A stretch of DNA of 6,992 nucleotides from Chloroflexota bacterium (GTDB taxonomy: Bacteria; Chloroflexota; Dehalococcoidia; GIF9; UBA5629). The notes beneath the pieces were generated by a model, which worked only from the letters and a program-made list of their open reading frames with translations, had not been told where the DNA came from and did no database searches. Numbering within the stretch: the stretch's first letter is position 1; each line of letters starts with the position of its first letter. Positions 6,302-6,992 of the stretch are shown in pieces. Location of the stretch: assembly GCA_026389635.1 (NCBI GenBank), contig JAPLHM010000180.1:1-6992 (forward strand), in the 5' to 3' direction. A program made the position numbers and the translations under genes.

Positions 6302-6331
6302 AATGCCGGGCGGGGCGCCCCGCCCGGCATT
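6302..6331. terminator. Perfect 30-bp palindrome, probable terminator of the central gene set
   Basis: Fifteen-base arms starting AATGCCGGGCGGGGC match their reverse complement with no mismatch. As RNA this gives a very stable GC-rich stem with a loop of about four bases. It begins ten bases after the MFS stop. No T-run follows (TATCACCTCC comes next), so it is not a textbook intrinsic terminator. It may stop polymerase with help, protect the 3' end of the transcript, or be a site for a DNA-binding protein. Confidence 0.6.
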
Positions 6332-6420
6332 ATCACCTCCATCCATACGCACCCTGAGTTTTCCCTGTCAATACACGGGGTTATAAGAAGACCAGGGCCT
6401 AACCTGCCGACATACATAAT

Positions 6421-6450
6421 TTGACCTATCAAACCCAACTGCCTTACAAT
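6421..6450 (+). promoter_or_regulatory. Candidate promoter of the fur-feoA operon
   Basis: TTGACC (6421-6426), an 18-base spacer and TACAAT (6445-6450) form a sigma70-like promoter. Start would fall near 6457, just at the Fur-type dyad. This also rules against the upstream TTG (6456) as the fur start codon. Confidence 0.55.
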
Positions 6451-6456
6451 ATTTAT

Positions 6457-6471
6457 TGCAAATAATTCGCA
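6457..6471. promoter_or_regulatory. Fur-type 7-1-7 operator upstream of fur
   Basis: TGCAAATAATTCGCA is a 7-1-7 inverted repeat with a single mismatched pair, the layout of Fur/Zur/PerR boxes (compare TGATAATNATTATCA). A wider dyad surrounds it: TTTATTGC (6452-6459) and GCAATAAA (6475-6482) are perfect 8-base arms. The site spans the predicted transcription start, so binding would block the promoter. The likely binder is the adjacent Fur-family protein. Confidence 0.6.
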
Positions 6472-6482
6472 TTAGCAATAAA

Positions 6483-6905
6483 ATGACAGCAGTGAAGTTC
6501 GATAAAAAGATGCTCAAAAAGCGGGGGGGCAGGCTGACAAGCCAGCGCTCTTTAGTTTTCGATATTATCAGCAAAGGTGGGGGCCACCTGGACGCTGCCG
6601 AGATTTATGCCAAGGCCTGGCGCAGGATGCCGGGCATAAGCCTGTCCACCGTCTACCGGGCTATCGGCAAATTTAAAGAGTTGGGACTGGTGGAAGAATG
6701 CCATCTCTGCCAGGAACACCACCACTACGAGGCCCTACAGAACGGCAGCCACTTTCACCTGGTATGCCTTGGCTGCGGCGCCGTCATAGAATTTGAATTT
6801 CCTCTGGTCAAGCGGATACGTGATGAGGTGGACAAAGCCCGCCGCTTTAACATAGTCAATGCCGAGGTCAACCTTAGCGGCTACTGCTCAAGGTGCCGGG
6901 GTTAA
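6483..6905 (+). CDS. fur: Fur-family metal-dependent transcriptional repressor (probably iron-sensing Fur)
   Basis: This 140-residue cytoplasmic DNA-binding protein has an N-terminal winged helix (RLTSQRSLVFDII 17-29; recognition helix with STVYRAIGKFKELGLV 55-70) followed by a dimerisation and metal domain. The paired structural-zinc cysteines are C95/C98 (CLGC) and C135/C138 (CSRC). The sensory-site candidates are H79-H81, E83, H90, H92 and E103/E105. An additional Cys-rich patch, ECHLCQEHHHYE (72-83), is unusual. The ATG at 6483 is preferred over TTG at 6456, which lies at the predicted transcription start; neither has a clear Shine-Dalgarno site, and GTG at 6492 is also possible. The feoA gene 2 bases downstream and the 7-1-7 operator upstream support iron sensing. 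A zinc or nickel sensor remains possible, since subfamily cannot be settled by eye. Confidence 0.88.
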   Translation: MTAVKFDKKMLKKRGGRLTSQRSLVFDIISKGGGHLDAAEIYAKAWRRMPGISLSTVYRAIGKFKELGLVEECHLCQEHHHYEALQNGSHFHLVCLGCGAVIEFEFPLVKRIRDEVDKARRFNIVNAEVNLSGYCSRCRG

Positions 6906-6907
6906 GC

Positions 6908-6992
6908 ATGGAAAACACGGTCATTTCGCTTTCGGCTATGAAGGACGGCCAGCAGGCGTTGGTGTCCGCGGTGGAGGGCGGGCGGGGACTGG
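6908..6992 (+). CDS. feoA: FeoA, ferrous iron transport accessory protein (partial, N-terminus only)
   Basis: The visible 28 residues, MENTVISLSAMKDGQQALV followed by SAVEGGRGL, match the start of the small SH3-like FeoA domain (typical pattern LSxLKxGQxAxVxxIxGGxxL). FeoA acts on the cytoplasmic side with the Fe(II) transporter FeoB. The ATG lies 2 bases after the fur stop, preceded by AAGGTG and CCGGGG within the fur 3' end, so the two genes are cotranscribed and probably translationally coupled. The window ends here, so a FeoA-FeoB fusion cannot be excluded. The call rests on a short segment. Confidence 0.72.
   Translation, partial: MENTVISLSAMKDGQQALVSAVEGGRGL

Noticed and set aside
6361..6400. 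Repeat CCCTGT / ACGGGG and a minus-strand TTGACA near 6370
   Set aside because: The arms have a mismatch, the -10 partner is poor (GTATGG), and no minus-strand gene lies within reach.
1..6992. CRISPR arrays, tRNA or rRNA genes, insertion sequence ends, long direct repeats
   Set aside because: None seen on reading both strands by eye; no regularly spaced repeat, cloverleaf or transposase motif found.

Overview
The window carries seven genes in three transcription units, plus one gene that is broken as written. Shine-Dalgarno sites match the bacterial consensus (AAGGAGGT at 4063) and several promoters are of the sigma70 type, so this is a bacterium. The DNA is moderately GC-rich. Nickel-pincer cofactor genes, a beta-keto acid cleavage enzyme and a Fur/FeoA ferrous-iron pair together suggest an anaerobic or facultative fermenter. 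Chloroflexota (Dehalococcoidia-like) is my best guess at lineage, held with low confidence because no rRNA or other marker gene is present.

Left, minus strand (1-1334): larB followed by larE, overlapping by ATGA. These enzymes make the organic part of the nickel-pincer nucleotide, the cofactor of LarA-type lactate and 2-hydroxyacid racemases. larE runs off the left edge just before the place where its sulfur-donating cysteine is expected.

Divergent control region (1335-1524): candidate promoters face both ways, and two separate inverted repeats sit on core promoter elements. They look like operators.

Centre, plus strand (1525-6291): a class III aminotransferase related to glutamate-1-semialdehyde aminomutase, a ketopantoate-reductase-like dehydrogenase, a BKACE (DUF849) beta-keto acid cleavage enzyme, and an MFS transporter. 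A near-consensus promoter lies between the first two genes, and a perfect 30-bp palindrome follows the last. The set reads as uptake plus breakdown of an amino or keto/hydroxy acid. The BKACE gene has lost about 16 codons and its reading frame near 4198, so it is either a pseudogene or an assembly error. The likely idea linking both sides is that the reductase makes or uses a 2-hydroxyacid whose isomers are interconverted by a Lar-type racemase. That is inference; no larA is in the window.

Right, plus strand (6421-6992): a Fur-family regulator followed 2 bases later by the start of feoA (cut by the window edge). A Fur-type 7-1-7 inverted repeat lies between the promoter and the fur start codon, indicating a self-regulated iron-responsive operon.

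No gap between genes exceeds about 190 bases. I saw no tRNA, rRNA, CRISPR array or insertion sequence.
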